Below, in pieces: positions 16,309-24,471 of a stretch of DNA of 39,147 nt. The translations under genes and the position numbers were made by a program. Below the pieces are notes generated by a model, which saw only the letters and a list, made by a program, of their open reading frames with translations, ran no database searches and was not told the origin of the DNA. Origin of the DNA: Caldifarciminota bacterium (lineage in GTDB: Bacteria > Hydrothermota > Hydrothermia > LBFQ01 > DSFT01). Numbering within the stretch: the first letter of the stretch is position 1; each line of letters begins with the position of its first letter. Location of the stretch: assembly GCA_015494735.1 (NCBI GenBank), contig WGAQ01000157.1:1-39147 (forward strand), in the 5' to 3' direction.

Positions 16309-16507
16309 GGTTCACGTACTCCTTGAATGGAAATTTCCTGTAATACTCTGCCTGAATCCTGTGGTACCTGCTTATCCATACATCCCTTTCATCTTTCAAT
16401 CTCGTGACCTTCCTCGAATACATATAGTTCAAATTGTTCAACCACACCAGCCCCATGGCCAATATGGAGAAGGCAACGATATATAGCAGGGCTTCACTTC
16501 TCTTCAT
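16217..16507 (-). CDS. FtsL-like division protein
   Basis: 96 residues from ATG 16507 (a TTG two codons earlier is also possible). A short basic start (MKRSEA), one TM helix (about 7-24), then a charged coiled-coil stretch of about 40 residues: the topology of FtsL/FtsB. FtsL sequences are too divergent for a motif check, so the call rests on topology and on the FtsI-like gene immediately downstream. The last 30 residues are Gly/Asp/Ser-rich and read out of frame through the start of the ftsI-like gene. It overlaps deoC by 14 bases. Confidence 0.65.
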   Translation of the reverse strand: MKRSEALLYIVAFSILAMGLVWLNNLNYMYSRKVTRLKDERDVWISRYHRIQAEYYRKFPFKEYVNHVEAEGGPGGRDSVVSSGGGPPGKDSDNRN

Positions 16508-17207
16508 TTCCAAGGAGGTCGGTGGAGGTTCCTATCCTGTCGGCTCCTGCCATAATCATTCTCAGGGCTTTGTCCACGGTCCTTATGCCGCCTGCTGCTT
16601 TAACTCCTATGGAATTTCCGGTTGCCATCCGGAGCAGAGCCACGTCGAAATATGTGGCCCCTCCCTTCGAGAATCCCGTCGAAGTCTTCACGAATCGGGC
16701 TCCGCTGTTCACCACTATCTTCGTCGCTGTTATTTTCTCCTCATCCGTGAGGAGGGCCGTTTCTATTATCACTTTCACGTGGGGATGAATGGATGCTATG
16801 GCCTTTATCTCCTCCTCCACGAATTTGTATTCCCCGCTCTTGAAGGCCCCTATATTCATCACCATGTCGATTTCATTCATCCCCGCATTCAGGAGAAGTT
16901 CCGTTTCGTACATCTTGACCTTCTTCAGGGTGGCTCCCAGCGGGAATCCTACCACCGCGCATGTGGCTATCCCCGCGGGTTTGAGGTGCTCCCTGATGAA
17001 GGAGGCGTAGTGGGGGTTCACGCATACCCCGAAGTACTGCCGCTTTATGGCTGTATTGCACAGGTTTATGATATCATCGTACGTGGCCTCCGGCTTCAGG
17101 AGGGTGTAGTCTATGTACTTCTTCAGGTCCACCTGCGGCAGGGAGGAGGCATTTTCCACTTCTCTCGCCCTCTCTCTCGCTTCTTCGATGAGTCTCCCGT
17201 AATCCAT
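16494..17207 (-). CDS. deoC: Deoxyribose-phosphate aldolase
   Basis: Cleaves 2-deoxyribose-5-phosphate to glyceraldehyde-3-phosphate and acetaldehyde in deoxynucleoside breakdown. The Schiff-base lysine is K174 in RFVKTSTGF; the proton-relay residues are D114 (NEIDMVMN) and K203 (GVKAAGGIR). 237 residues, with an N-terminal extension of about 25 residues before the barrel. It is first of a run deoC, ftsL-like, ftsI-like, rpiB. ATG 17207 lies 8 bases after a TATAAAATT box, so it is probably leaderless. Confidence 0.95.
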   Translation of the reverse strand: MDYGRLIEEARERAREVENASSLPQVDLKKYIDYTLLKPEATYDDIINLCNTAIKRQYFGVCVNPHYASFIREHLKPAGIATCAVVGFPLGATLKKVKMYETELLLNAGMNEIDMVMNIGAFKSGEYKFVEEEIKAIASIHPHVKVIIETALLTDEEKITATKIVVNSGARFVKTSTGFSKGGATYFDVALLRMATGNSIGVKAAGGIRTVDKALRMIMAGADRIGTSTDLLGNEEK

Positions 17208-17215
17208 TGCAGGGA

Positions 17216-17224
17216 AATTTTATA
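17216..17224 (-). promoter_or_regulatory. Leaderless-type promoter box of deoC
   Basis: Minus strand TATAAAATT, 8 bases before ATG 17207 and 3 bases after the lspA stop. Confidence 0.6.
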
Positions 17225-17227
17225 GGT

Positions 17228-17710
17228 TTAAGTCCTGCTCCTGTCTCTGAAGTGGGCCACGATGCCTTCTGCCAGGAGCATGATTATCCCTATCGTGATA
17301 AAGGCATCGGCACCGTTGAACACGTACCACCTCAGATTCTCCCCTATCCCCATATCTATGAAATCCACCACCTCGCCCCTCATGATACGGTCGAATATGT
17401 TTCCTATTGCCCCTCCCAGTATCATGCTGTATGCTATGATGTTCCAGACGCTGTTTTCCATGAGGGCCATTATCAGTACCAGCACGCTTATGGCACCCGC
17501 CACCAGGGTGTAGGGAAAATTCTCACCCAGAGATATGCCGAATGCCGTGTTGGGGTTGAAAATCAGGGTGATTCTGAAGAAGTCCCCTATCACGGGGACG
17601 GGAATGCCTGCGGGAAAATTCTGCACGACGAGGATTTTTATTATCTGGTCGATGGCAAAGGTCATAAAAGAAACGAAAGCGATTATCCCCAGTTTCCTCC
17701 TGAAACTCAT
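17228..17710 (-). CDS. lspA: Lipoprotein signal peptidase
   Basis: Aspartic membrane protease that removes signal peptides from diacylglyceryl-prolipoproteins. Four TM helices; the two catalytic aspartates are D116 in VVDFID and D135 in FNGAD, with the conserved N-terminal D21 (AIDQIIK) and the NTAFG motif. 160 residues, normal. It would process the lipobox proteins at 3330 and 13327. A GGAGAAAGGG ribosome site precedes the ATG, and a GC-rich hairpin separates it from the four-gene membrane cluster upstream. Confidence 0.95.
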   Translation of the reverse strand: MSFRRKLGIIAFVSFMTFAIDQIIKILVVQNFPAGIPVPVIGDFFRITLIFNPNTAFGISLGENFPYTLVAGAISVLVLIMALMENSVWNIIAYSMILGGAIGNIFDRIMRGEVVDFIDMGIGENLRWYVFNGADAFITIGIIMLLAEGIVAHFRDRSRT

Positions 17711-17728
17711 TTCCCTTTCTCCAGAAAG

Positions 17729-17745
17729 CGCCCCGAAGTGGGGCG
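17729..17745 (-). terminator. GC hairpin between the membrane cluster and lspA
   Basis: Perfect 6-bp stem CGCCCC/GGGGCG with a 5-base loop. On the minus strand it is followed only by CTTTCT, so it is a weak terminator or an RNA-stability/processing hairpin that lowers lspA read-through. Confidence 0.45.
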
Positions 17746-17752
17746 AAATGCA

Positions 17753-18406
17753 TCACCTAACAAGGTGCAACCAGTCCGAAATCAGGAAGTAAATCCTTCC
17801 AATCAGGAGGGAGACACGGGCCATAATCGTATATCCGAATGCAGAGCCGAAGGTTATCATTATGATGATCATACCGGTTTTCACTATCCACCTGAGAGCA
17901 CCTCTCTGCTCCATGGAGAAGTAGAAGTAGTAGAGGGATGAGAGGACGCCCACGATGAGGACCAGGTTGGATGCTATTTCTATGATGCTGGTGTTGTTTT
18001 CCATAATGGGGAGGAATGTGGCCACCACCTGTGGAAATATGTATCCGTGTATGCCCGTCACTATTCCTATTCCCGTCCCAACACCGGTGACGAATGCTAT
18101 GGGGAATCGGGAAATCCATGTGAGGGTGGGAGCGATGTAGTTCATAATCTCCAGTCTGAAGAGGGTCAGGATTCCCATGAATATGGCTATGTATGTGGTT
18201 ATCTTGAGGAACATGTCCTGCGTGGTAATACCCTCCTGAATGAAGGGCCAGACCGCCTGGTTGAGCATAACGATGATTCCGAATGCAGCCGATGCTCCCA
18301 CGAATATGTGCTCCACGAATTTATAAACGGGATTATCGCCGAATAGGAAGGAGAGTATCGCAAGGGTCAGGAATGCTGCCACCCATACTCCTATCAAATC
18401 CATCAT
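17753..18406 (-). CDS. Six-TM membrane protein of a conserved-looking four-gene cluster
   Basis: 217 residues with about six TM helices (roughly 7-23, 33-50, 68-85, 100-120, 140-163, 175-197). A charged cytoplasmic stretch follows helix 1 (GDNPVYKFVEH), and a Gly-rich helix lies near 104-118 (VTGVGTGIGIVTGIHG). No transporter or enzyme motif recognised. Its ATG overlaps the stop of the upstream cluster gene, so the pair is translationally coupled. It is the last gene of the cluster that begins after ahcY. Confidence 0.6.
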   Translation of the reverse strand: MMDLIGVWVAAFLTLAILSFLFGDNPVYKFVEHIFVGASAAFGIIVMLNQAVWPFIQEGITTQDMFLKITTYIAIFMGILTLFRLEIMNYIAPTLTWISRFPIAFVTGVGTGIGIVTGIHGYIFPQVVATFLPIMENNTSIIEIASNLVLIVGVLSSLYYFYFSMEQRGALRWIVKTGMIIIMITFGSAFGYTIMARVSLLIGRIYFLISDWLHLVR

Positions 18407-19257
18407 GACCTGAACCTCCTGGCTATATCGCTCAGATTACCCAGGAATATCAGCAGGATTATCAGAACGTGAACCGCAAACTGGGATACCATACCCCTGC
18501 TCGCAAATCCCGAAATTCCCAGAAGGGCTTCGTAGTCCGCTGCCCCCTTCAGTCCTCCCAGGAGGCCCTCTATTTGCCTGGATTGATAGAATGTGAAGTA
18601 TTCGGGGGTTATGACTGCTGTGGTTCCCATAATCATGGGGACGCCGTATCGGGCATTCACTATCATTATCCAGAAGTTGCCTGCATCACCTGCTTCCAGG
18701 CCCACGAGTAGCTTTATGTCCTTGTAGTTGAGGATTCCATCGTCGCCCGCTATCTCCTTATACATGGGGTAGGAGTCCAGGGGTTTTCCTTCGTTGTCCG
18801 TTGAGAAGATGTTCCTGAAGTCCTTCGACATACCAATCATGACGGCTGTGACTCCCGGTCTGTATCCCAGGACCAGATAGTCCTTGCCGTACTCCTTTCC
18901 GAACTTCTTTGCAATCTTGTCCAGCCCCTGAATGCCCATTATGAGCCCCTCGAACCTCCAGTGGGTCATGAGGAGGACCTTCAGGTCCTTCTTGAAGGCA
19001 TGGGTCAGGATTGCCTCCAGCATGGGCTGGGTTTCGGGGGCGGAGGAGGGTCCGTAATCGGTGGAAATGAGTATTACATCTCCCGGTTTGAGCCTGTCCA
19101 TCGCCTGGAATGCAGACTTTACCTCCGGGGATACGGGCATGGGGATTCGAATATTCATAATCAGGGGAATGGCGGTCGCCAGAAATACGAGAGCATAGAC
19201 GATACGGCTGTCTATTCTTCCAAGATTCTCGATAAACGCAAGAATCCTTTCTTTCAT
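18403..19257 (-). CDS. Membrane-anchored protein with Rossmann-like domain, paralogous to the 20045-21184 product
   Basis: 284 residues: TM helix about 18-36, a soluble alpha/beta domain about 45-250, and a C-terminal TM about 258-275. The soluble domain starts with a strand and loop (GDVILISTDYG, 59-69) and contains LGYRPGV (130-136) and MGTTAV (210-215) followed by TPEYF. The same motifs in the same order occur in the cluster's first gene (FGYAAGV, AGTTAV, QLPFF), so the domains are very likely homologous; here an insertion of about 36 residues lies between them. Function unknown; possibly a partner subunit. Start overlaps the upstream stop by 4 bases. Confidence 0.65.
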   Translation of the reverse strand: MKERILAFIENLGRIDSRIVYALVFLATAIPLIMNIRIPMPVSPEVKSAFQAMDRLKPGDVILISTDYGPSSAPETQPMLEAILTHAFKKDLKVLLMTHWRFEGLIMGIQGLDKIAKKFGKEYGKDYLVLGYRPGVTAVMIGMSKDFRNIFSTDNEGKPLDSYPMYKEIAGDDGILNYKDIKLLVGLEAGDAGNFWIMIVNARYGVPMIMGTTAVITPEYFTFYQSRQIEGLLGGLKGAADYEALLGISGFASRGMVSQFAVHVLIILLIFLGNLSDIARRFRS

Positions 19258-20042
19258 CTCAGGTACCCCCTTTCTATGCCAAACAGGATTCTAAGGGAAA
19301 AGGCTATGACACCCAGAGAAAGACCCAGACCTATACCCCTCTGTCCTGCTGCGTTGGGAACCTGCATTATCCAGTCAGCCAGTCCCGGGATGAAATTGGC
19401 GAAAGCCTTCGTATATTCGGGGTAGAACAGGGGCAGTATGGTGCCCAGGAATGCCAGCCCCACTATCATCCTTATGAACCTGTCTATCCCCACGTACTTC
19501 GAACTTTCGTAGAGGAAATAGACCCCGACGAGAATCATGAATGCGACGAAGAAAGCCACGAACACCACTCCCCCCAGGGGAACCCTTCCCATCATGACTA
19601 TGCTGGCGGCTATGAGCAGGAGGGTGGACTCGAAGCTCCTTGCCCTGAAAGCCCTGTATGCCGCAGAGGCGATGAAGAATGCCAGAAGGGCGAACATGGT
19701 GGAGTCCAGAGGGAGATATACGTACTGGAACATCCAGAGGAAGGAGGAGCGGGCATCGAAGGGATTCCCTATCTTCCACCACGAGTAGAAACCCCAGAAG
19801 AGGGTCACGAAGAAGGCGATTATAAGCCCCGCACTGTGTATCGCCTGAGTTCCCCCCTTCCTGATTTTCCTGAAGTGGTTCAGCAGGAGGCTATCCACCC
19901 CCAGGGCGAGGGCAAAGCCCCAGATTATGGTGGTCCACCTTGTGGCAAGGCTCTCCGCGTTGGCGAACTGGGGCATAAAGAACATGGCTATCATGAACAT
20001 GCCCATTATGAAGGTCAAGAGTACGGGTAATGTGGTTTGCAT
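19254..20042 (-). CDS. Polytopic membrane protein of the four-gene cluster
   Basis: 262 residues, about seven to eight TM helices. The first helix (about 5-23) may be an uncleaved signal. A basic loop (NHFRKIRKGGTQ, about 55-66) marks the cytoplasmic side. Charged or polar residues are few inside the helices, so no ion pathway is suggested. Not recognised. It lies 2 bases after the FN3-containing gene and overlaps the next gene by 4 bases, so the four proteins are probably made in step and form one membrane complex; that is inference from coupling. Confidence 0.6.
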   Translation of the reverse strand: MQTTLPVLLTFIMGMFMIAMFFMPQFANAESLATRWTTIIWGFALALGVDSLLLNHFRKIRKGGTQAIHSAGLIIAFFVTLFWGFYSWWKIGNPFDARSSFLWMFQYVYLPLDSTMFALLAFFIASAAYRAFRARSFESTLLLIAASIVMMGRVPLGGVVFVAFFVAFMILVGVYFLYESSKYVGIDRFIRMIVGLAFLGTILPLFYPEYTKAFANFIPGLADWIMQVPNAAGQRGIGLGLSLGVIAFSLRILFGIERGYLR

Positions 20043-20044
20043 GC

Positions 20045-21184
20045 CTATCCTCCTGTTACCGTCCAGATGGCCTTATAAATGTTGTAGATGTTCTCTGCAA
20101 TTCCGAACTGGGCCAGTGTTGCCAGCGTGACGCCCACTATAATGGCAGCGATGAGGAGAATCTTCGCAATATCCTCCGATTTGATGGTTCCTATCTCCAC
20201 AGGATTCTTACTGAGGTATGCAGATGCTGCGTACATCTCCTCCCCTATCAGGGTGTAGTCGCATGCGGCGATAAAGAAGGGCAACTGCGTTACTGCTGTG
20301 GTGCCGGCTATGCTTATGGAGCCTATGGTGTAGGCCGTCTCTGCCATCACAAGGGATTCCGCATAGAAGTACCCCATGAAGAATGTGGCTCCCGGCTTTT
20401 CCCTGACCAGTATTCCATTGACACCGGCGGCGTATCCGAATTGCTGGGTGGTCAGGAACATAATGTTCTCTTCCTTATATACATCGGGTCTTCCCGCCTC
20501 CAGCATGCCCTCCTTTACAGCCTCTTTGGATGCCAGCAGGACCAGGGGGTCTGCATTCGGTACTATGAGGTCGATTTCATACAGGGCAACTTTCTTGGCG
20601 ATGTACTTCAGTATGGCTATGGCAGAAATGGTGGTGGGGCTATCCAGTCCCGACAATCCATGCACGAAGACCACGGGCTTTCCCATTTCCGTGGAGCGGC
20701 CCACCGCCTCGTCTATGGCATCCAGACCGGCAAGCCTCCTTATGAAGATTTCCTTCCCCATACGTGCCTGATTGTAGTAGTAGAAGAAGAGGAATCCGAA
20801 GAATAGCAGGAATATGAGGACGGGGAATCTCTCCTTCGCTATGAAGCCCAGGATATACTGCCGCTCTTCTTCCTTTTGAGCCGTTTCCACCTTTACCGGG
20901 TCGGACCATTTGCTGTCCACGAATGTGGTGTCGTCTGGACCGTATGAGCGGACCATATAGAGGTAGGAGACTCCGGGTTTCAGGGTGGTGTCTATCATCA
21001 GGGTATCGGTGGTTTCCCCTATCTTCACCACATCTTCGGAGCTCTCCGCCTTTCTGTACACCTCGAACTTCTTCACGGAAGTGTCCGCTCTTGACCAGTG
21101 TATTACAGCCTCTCCATCCCTCACCTGGACGGATGGCCGGTCCACTGGAATGATAAATACCTGTGCAATCAAAAACAGATTCAT
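20045..21184 (-). CDS. FN3-domain membrane protein with Rossmann-like domain (possibly DUF6754 type)
   Basis: 379 residues from ATG 21184, which overlaps the ahcY stop (ATGA) and has GGAGGAAGG upstream. Order: short signal-like N-terminus, one fibronectin type III domain (about 15-102), a TM helix (about 121-138), a soluble alpha/beta domain (about 145-330), and a C-terminal TM (about 338-358). Key motifs: LDAIDEAVGRSTEMGKP (154-170), VVFVHGLSG, FGYAAGV (249-255) and AGTTAV (293-298). From memory it resembles proteins annotated DUF6754; I cannot confirm this. The soluble domain shares motifs with the third gene of the cluster. Function unknown. Confidence 0.65.
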   Translation of the reverse strand: MNLFLIAQVFIIPVDRPSVQVRDGEAVIHWSRADTSVKKFEVYRKAESSEDVVKIGETTDTLMIDTTLKPGVSYLYMVRSYGPDDTTFVDSKWSDPVKVETAQKEEERQYILGFIAKERFPVLIFLLFFGFLFFYYYNQARMGKEIFIRRLAGLDAIDEAVGRSTEMGKPVVFVHGLSGLDSPTTISAIAILKYIAKKVALYEIDLIVPNADPLVLLASKEAVKEGMLEAGRPDVYKEENIMFLTTQQFGYAAGVNGILVREKPGATFFMGYFYAESLVMAETAYTIGSISIAGTTAVTQLPFFIAACDYTLIGEEMYAASAYLSKNPVEIGTIKSEDIAKILLIAAIIVGVTLATLAQFGIAENIYNIYKAIWTVTGG

Positions 21185-22425
21185 GTTCCTTCCTCCCAAC
21201 TGGAGAGATACTTCTTCTGCTCCGGTGTCAACTCATCAATTTTAACCCCCAGGACGTTCAATTTCAGGGATGCTATCATGACGTCTATTTCATCCGGAAG
21301 TCTGTAAACCTTCTTTTCCAGATTCTCGTGGTTATCCAGTATGTACTTCACGGCCATGAATTGATTGGAAAAACTCATATCCATCACCTCCGAAGGATGT
21401 CCCTCCGCTGCTCCGAGATTCACGAGCCGCCCCTCCGCAAGCAGGAAGACCCTGCGCCCGTCCTCGAGGGTGTATTCGTCCACGCTGTCCCTTATCCTGC
21501 GCACTTTTACCGAGAGGCGCTCGAGGGCCTCCTTATCTATTTCCACATCGAAGTGGCCGGCGTTGGCCAGAATGATGCCATCCCTTGCGACCCTGAGGTG
21601 GTTTTCAGCGATTACATGTTTGTCTCCCGTGGCGGTTACCACTATGTCGGAGATTCTTATGGCCTCTTCCATGGGCATCACGCTGAATCCATCGTAATAG
21701 GCCTCGATTGCCCTTATGGGGTCCACCTCCGTGACTATGACCCTCGCTCCCATGCCCCTTGCCCTCATGGCAATGCCCCTTCCGACCCATCCATAACCCG
21801 CGACCGTGAATGTCTTTCCTGCAATCAGAATGTTCGTTGCCCTGAGTATCCCGTCTATCGTGGACTGGCCTGTCCCGTATCGATTGTCGAAGAGGAATTT
21901 GGTCCTGGAATCGTTTACGGCGATGACGGGGTAGTGGAGCACTCCATCCCTGGCCATGGCCCTTAACCTTATCACGCCCGTGGTGGTTTCCTCGGTTCCT
22001 CCGAGTATTCCTCCCGTCAGACCATACTTGTGGGCATACGAAGTGAGGTCGGCTCCATCATCCATGGTTATGTGGGGTTTGAATTCCAGACACTGCTTTA
22101 TGTGCTCGTAGTAGGTGTCCCTGTCCTCTCCTCTTACTGCAAATACCTCGATTCCGAAGTGCTTCACCAGAGCGGCAGCCACGTCATCCTGTGTGGACAG
22201 GGGATTGGATGCGCATAGTCTGACGCTGGCTCCTGCTTTCTTCAGGGCTATGGCGAGGTTGGCTGTTTCCGTCGTTATGTGAAGGCAGGCTGCTATCCGG
22301 GTTCCCTTGAAGGCTCCTTCGTGTTCTATGGCCAGCCTCTTCAGAACGCCCATGTGCTGGCCGGCCCATTCTATGCGCAGAAGTCCCTTATCTGCAAGAG
22401 CGGGGTCCTTTATGTGGTATTCCAT
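21181..22425 (-). CDS. ahcY: Adenosylhomocysteinase
   Basis: Reversibly splits S-adenosylhomocysteine to homocysteine and adenosine, clearing the product of SAM-dependent methylation. Signature sequences: HITTETANLA near the N-terminus, the substrate-site run GGTEETTTGV followed by NDSRTKFLFDNRYGTGQS, and the NAD-binding AGYGWVGRG (GxGxxG). 414 residues, the shorter form typical of archaea and many bacteria. It leads the unit containing the four membrane genes. ATG 22425 is 8 bases after a TTTAAAATT box, leaving no room for an SAH riboswitch. Confidence 0.96.
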   Translation of the reverse strand: MEYHIKDPALADKGLLRIEWAGQHMGVLKRLAIEHEGAFKGTRIAACLHITTETANLAIALKKAGASVRLCASNPLSTQDDVAAALVKHFGIEVFAVRGEDRDTYYEHIKQCLEFKPHITMDDGADLTSYAHKYGLTGGILGGTEETTTGVIRLRAMARDGVLHYPVIAVNDSRTKFLFDNRYGTGQSTIDGILRATNILIAGKTFTVAGYGWVGRGIAMRARGMGARVIVTEVDPIRAIEAYYDGFSVMPMEEAIRISDIVVTATGDKHVIAENHLRVARDGIILANAGHFDVEIDKEALERLSVKVRRIRDSVDEYTLEDGRRVFLLAEGRLVNLGAAEGHPSEVMDMSFSNQFMAVKYILDNHENLEKKVYRLPDEIDVMIASLKLNVLGVKIDELTPEQKKYLSSWEEGT

Positions 22426-22433
22426 GAACGACT

Positions 22434-22442
22434 AATTTTAAA
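22434..22442 (-). promoter_or_regulatory. Leaderless-type promoter box of ahcY
   Basis: Minus strand TTTAAAATT with the spacer AGTCGTTC (8 bases) before the ATG. Confidence 0.6.
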
Positions 22443-22467
22443 GGGAGGTTCCAGCAGAACCGCTCCT

Positions 22468-22956
22468 TCACGGCAGAGGGTCGCGGAATTGCTCCGGACC
22501 TCCGGTCTGGCTCCTGACGAATCTTCTGAGCAACTCATCCGACATGCCCGTCGCCCTCTGGACGGCTCGATAGAACAGGTCGTTCATTTCGCTGGATAGC
22601 GTCACGATGAATGCGAAGGCCATCTTTTCCAGAGCGATGCGGGTTCTTTCATCGACCCATGCATTCCTTCCGATGTCTTTCAGGATGCGGAACATGAGCT
22701 TCCCCACTTCCGGGAGGGATATTTCTTCGCCGAGCATGTACCCTGCCAGTTCCCTTATGGGGTGGAAGTCTCCCCTGAGCATGGCTTTTGCTACCATCGA
22801 CAGGTATTCCATTAATTCGCTCCCTTTCGGATTCAGGTGGGTGTCCGTTATCCTGCGGATGGATTCGTCGATAATGGAGGCTATTCTTTCCCTCTCATCC
22901 CGTTCGATTAACGTATCCATCAGTATCGAGTAGAATTCTTCCCTCATTTTTTCCAT
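22468..22956 (-). CDS. Uncharacterised helical protein
   Basis: About 162 residues, almost all helical, rich in Glu, Arg and Met; no TM helix, cysteine pair or known motif. Several in-frame starts exist; I chose ATG 22956 because GGAG lies 8 bases upstream and the box ATTATACTT about 20 bases upstream, a short led transcript unlike most units here. It is divergent from era. The repeated helix pattern ('IREL', 'ISLPEVGKLMFRILKD', 'MSDELLRRFVRS') suggests a helical bundle. No function proposed. Confidence 0.5.
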   Translation of the reverse strand: MEKMREEFYSILMDTLIERDERERIASIIDESIRRITDTHLNPKGSELMEYLSMVAKAMLRGDFHPIRELAGYMLGEEISLPEVGKLMFRILKDIGRNAWVDERTRIALEKMAFAFIVTLSSEMNDLFYRAVQRATGMSDELLRRFVRSQTGGPEQFRDPLP

Positions 22957-22976
22957 TTCCATGCTCCGATTTCTCA

Positions 22977-22985
22977 AAGTATAAT
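22977..22985 (-). promoter_or_regulatory. Promoter box of the helical-protein gene
   Basis: Minus strand ATTATACTT, about 20 bases before ATG 22956, leaving a short leader with a GGAG site. It is divergent from the era box 11 bases away. Confidence 0.4.
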
Positions 22986-22996
22986 GGCAGAATCGC

Positions 22997-23005
22997 TGTA
23001 AACTT
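22997..23005 (+). promoter_or_regulatory. Leaderless-type promoter box of era
   Basis: TGTAAACTT with the 7-base spacer TTGACCC before ATG 23013. Confidence 0.6.
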
Positions 23006-23012
23006 TTGACCC

Positions 23013-23912
23013 ATGAAGTCCGGATTCGTAGCAATCGTGGGAAAGCCCAACGTGGGAAAGTCCACCCTCCTGAACATGATGCTCAGGGAGAAGGTGTCCA
23101 TCGTAAGCCACAAACCCCAGACCACCCGATTCAACATACTGGGCATATTGACCACTGAGGATGCCCAGATTATCTTCATAGACACGCCGGGAATCATGAA
23201 GAAAGCGAAGAATGTCCTGGACAAATCCCTTCTGAAGGAGGCATTCTCCAGCCTTCAGGATGCAGATGTGGTGGTCATGGTGGTGGAGCCCACCTACCCC
23301 ACGGAGGAGGATTTGAAGGTGCTGGAGGCTGTGAAGCAATCCGGCAAGCCTTCCATACTGGTCATAAACAAGATAGACACCGTGAGGGACAAGAAGGAAC
23401 TGCTTCCGATAATGGAGCACTACTCCAGACTGCACGACTTCAGGGAATTCGTCCCCATAAGCGCCCTGTACAGGGATGGAATAGACATCCTGATAGATGT
23501 GATAAAGAAGTACCTGCCGGAGGGCGAACTCTACTTCCCTGAAGACCAGATTACAGACAAGCCCCTGCGGGTAATCGTGGCAGAAATCATAAGGGAGAAG
23601 ATTTATCAGCTGTACCACGAGGAGATACCCTATGCCACTGCCGTCCATGTGGAGGAATTCATAGACCCGGAGGAGCATCCGGAGGAGAACAGGAAGAAGG
23701 TCTATATACGGGCCATCATCTACGTGGAGAGGGAGAGCCAGAAGCCCATAATAATAGGGGAGGGGGGCAGGAAGATAAAGCAACTGGGCATGGCGGCCCG
23801 CAAAGACATAGAGGCCCTGCTCGGAAAGCCCGTGTTCCTCGAACTTCATGTGAAGGTCAAGCCCAAGTGGAGGAGGAACGAGGCCTTTATCAGGTCCCTC
23901 AACAGGATTTAG
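23013..23912 (+). CDS. era: GTPase Era
   Basis: GTPase that binds the 3' end of 16S rRNA and assists 30S assembly. G1 is GKPNVGKS (10-17), the switch I region has KPQTTRFN, G3 is DTPG, G4 is NKID and G5 is SALY. The C-terminal KH domain is present with its GxxG loop in IIGEGGRKIKQLG. 299 residues, standard. ATG 23013 follows a TGTAAACTT box by 7 bases. It is convergent with pgsA, 16 bases apart. Confidence 0.97.
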   Translation: MKSGFVAIVGKPNVGKSTLLNMMLREKVSIVSHKPQTTRFNILGILTTEDAQIIFIDTPGIMKKAKNVLDKSLLKEAFSSLQDADVVVMVVEPTYPTEEDLKVLEAVKQSGKPSILVINKIDTVRDKKELLPIMEHYSRLHDFREFVPISALYRDGIDILIDVIKKYLPEGELYFPEDQITDKPLRVIVAEIIREKIYQLYHEEIPYATAVHVEEFIDPEEHPEENRKKVYIRAIIYVERESQKPIIIGEGGRKIKQLGMAARKDIEALLGKPVFLELHVKVKPKWRRNEAFIRSLNRI

Positions 23913-23914
23913 TG

Positions 23915-23937
23915 CCCTGGAGGGTTCTTCAGGGTTT
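23915..23937. terminator. Possible hairpin between era and pgsA
   Basis: CCCTG (23915-23919) pairs with CAGGG (23930-23934) across a 10-base loop, followed by TTT on the plus strand. It is weak (5 bp) but placed between two convergent stops, and it overlaps the last codons of pgsA. Confidence 0.35.
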
Positions 23938-24471
23938 CCTCGCGCTTTTCAACTTATTTATCTCCCTCCTGGCATAATTCACGAATGCGATAGAGGACAT
24001 GATTACGGATAGAATCAGAAGGTGCCACCTGAAGGGCACCTCGAAGATATACGCGATAACCATGGCGTAGAATGTGATACCTGCAACTTTTCCGAGAGCG
24101 TTGGAGCCGTCCAGATGGGCCGGTGTGGACAGCCAGATGAATACACCTCCGATTATAAGGAGGAATTCCCTCACCAGGAAGAACATGTATGCCCAGTTGG
24201 GCAAATCCTTGTAAACGTTGAGGGCGTACGTGATGGTCAGTATTAGGAGTTTATCCACGAGGTGGTCGTACACCTTACCGAATATCCTGTCGCTGATTCG
24301 GAGCCTCCTCGCAAGATATCCGTCCAGTATATCGGTCACGAATATTATTCCCAGTATGAGGAGAGCGATGTACTCATTTACCGGAATAGACCAGAAAACG
24401 GCCGGTATGAGGACCAGCCGAATCGTGGTGAATACATCAGGAAGTTTCAAAAACGATGCGGTATGCCTCAT
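23929..24471 (-). CDS. pgsA: CDP-alcohol phosphatidyltransferase, probably phosphatidylglycerophosphate synthase
   Basis: Transfers a phosphatidyl group from CDP-diacylglycerol to glycerol-3-phosphate in the membrane. The catalytic motif D-x2-DG-x2-AR...G-x3-D-x3-D is visible from DILDGYLAR to GKVYDHLVD, with nine residues before the G, within the known 8-9 range. About six TM helices, 180 residues. Start is uncertain: ATG 24471 is 35 bases inside lon, while TTG 24450 gives the more usual family start MKLPDVFTTIR. Phosphatidylinositol-phosphate or serine synthases share the motif, but the length and N-terminus fit PgsA. Confidence 0.82.
   Translation of the reverse strand: MRHTASFLKLPDVFTTIRLVLIPAVFWSIPVNEYIALLILGIIFVTDILDGYLARRLRISDRIFGKVYDHLVDKLLILTITYALNVYKDLPNWAYMFFLVREFLLIIGGVFIWLSTPAHLDGSNALGKVAGITFYAMVIAYIFEVPFRWHLLILSVIMSSIAFVNYARREINKLKSARKP

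Noticed and set aside
17753..21184. The membrane cluster as a known ABC transporter or secretion system
   Set aside because: No Walker motifs, no permease or secretin signatures in any of the four products.
22426..22467. An SAH riboswitch upstream of ahcY
   Set aside because: The promoter box lies 8 bases before the start codon, leaving no leader, and no conserved riboswitch core is visible.
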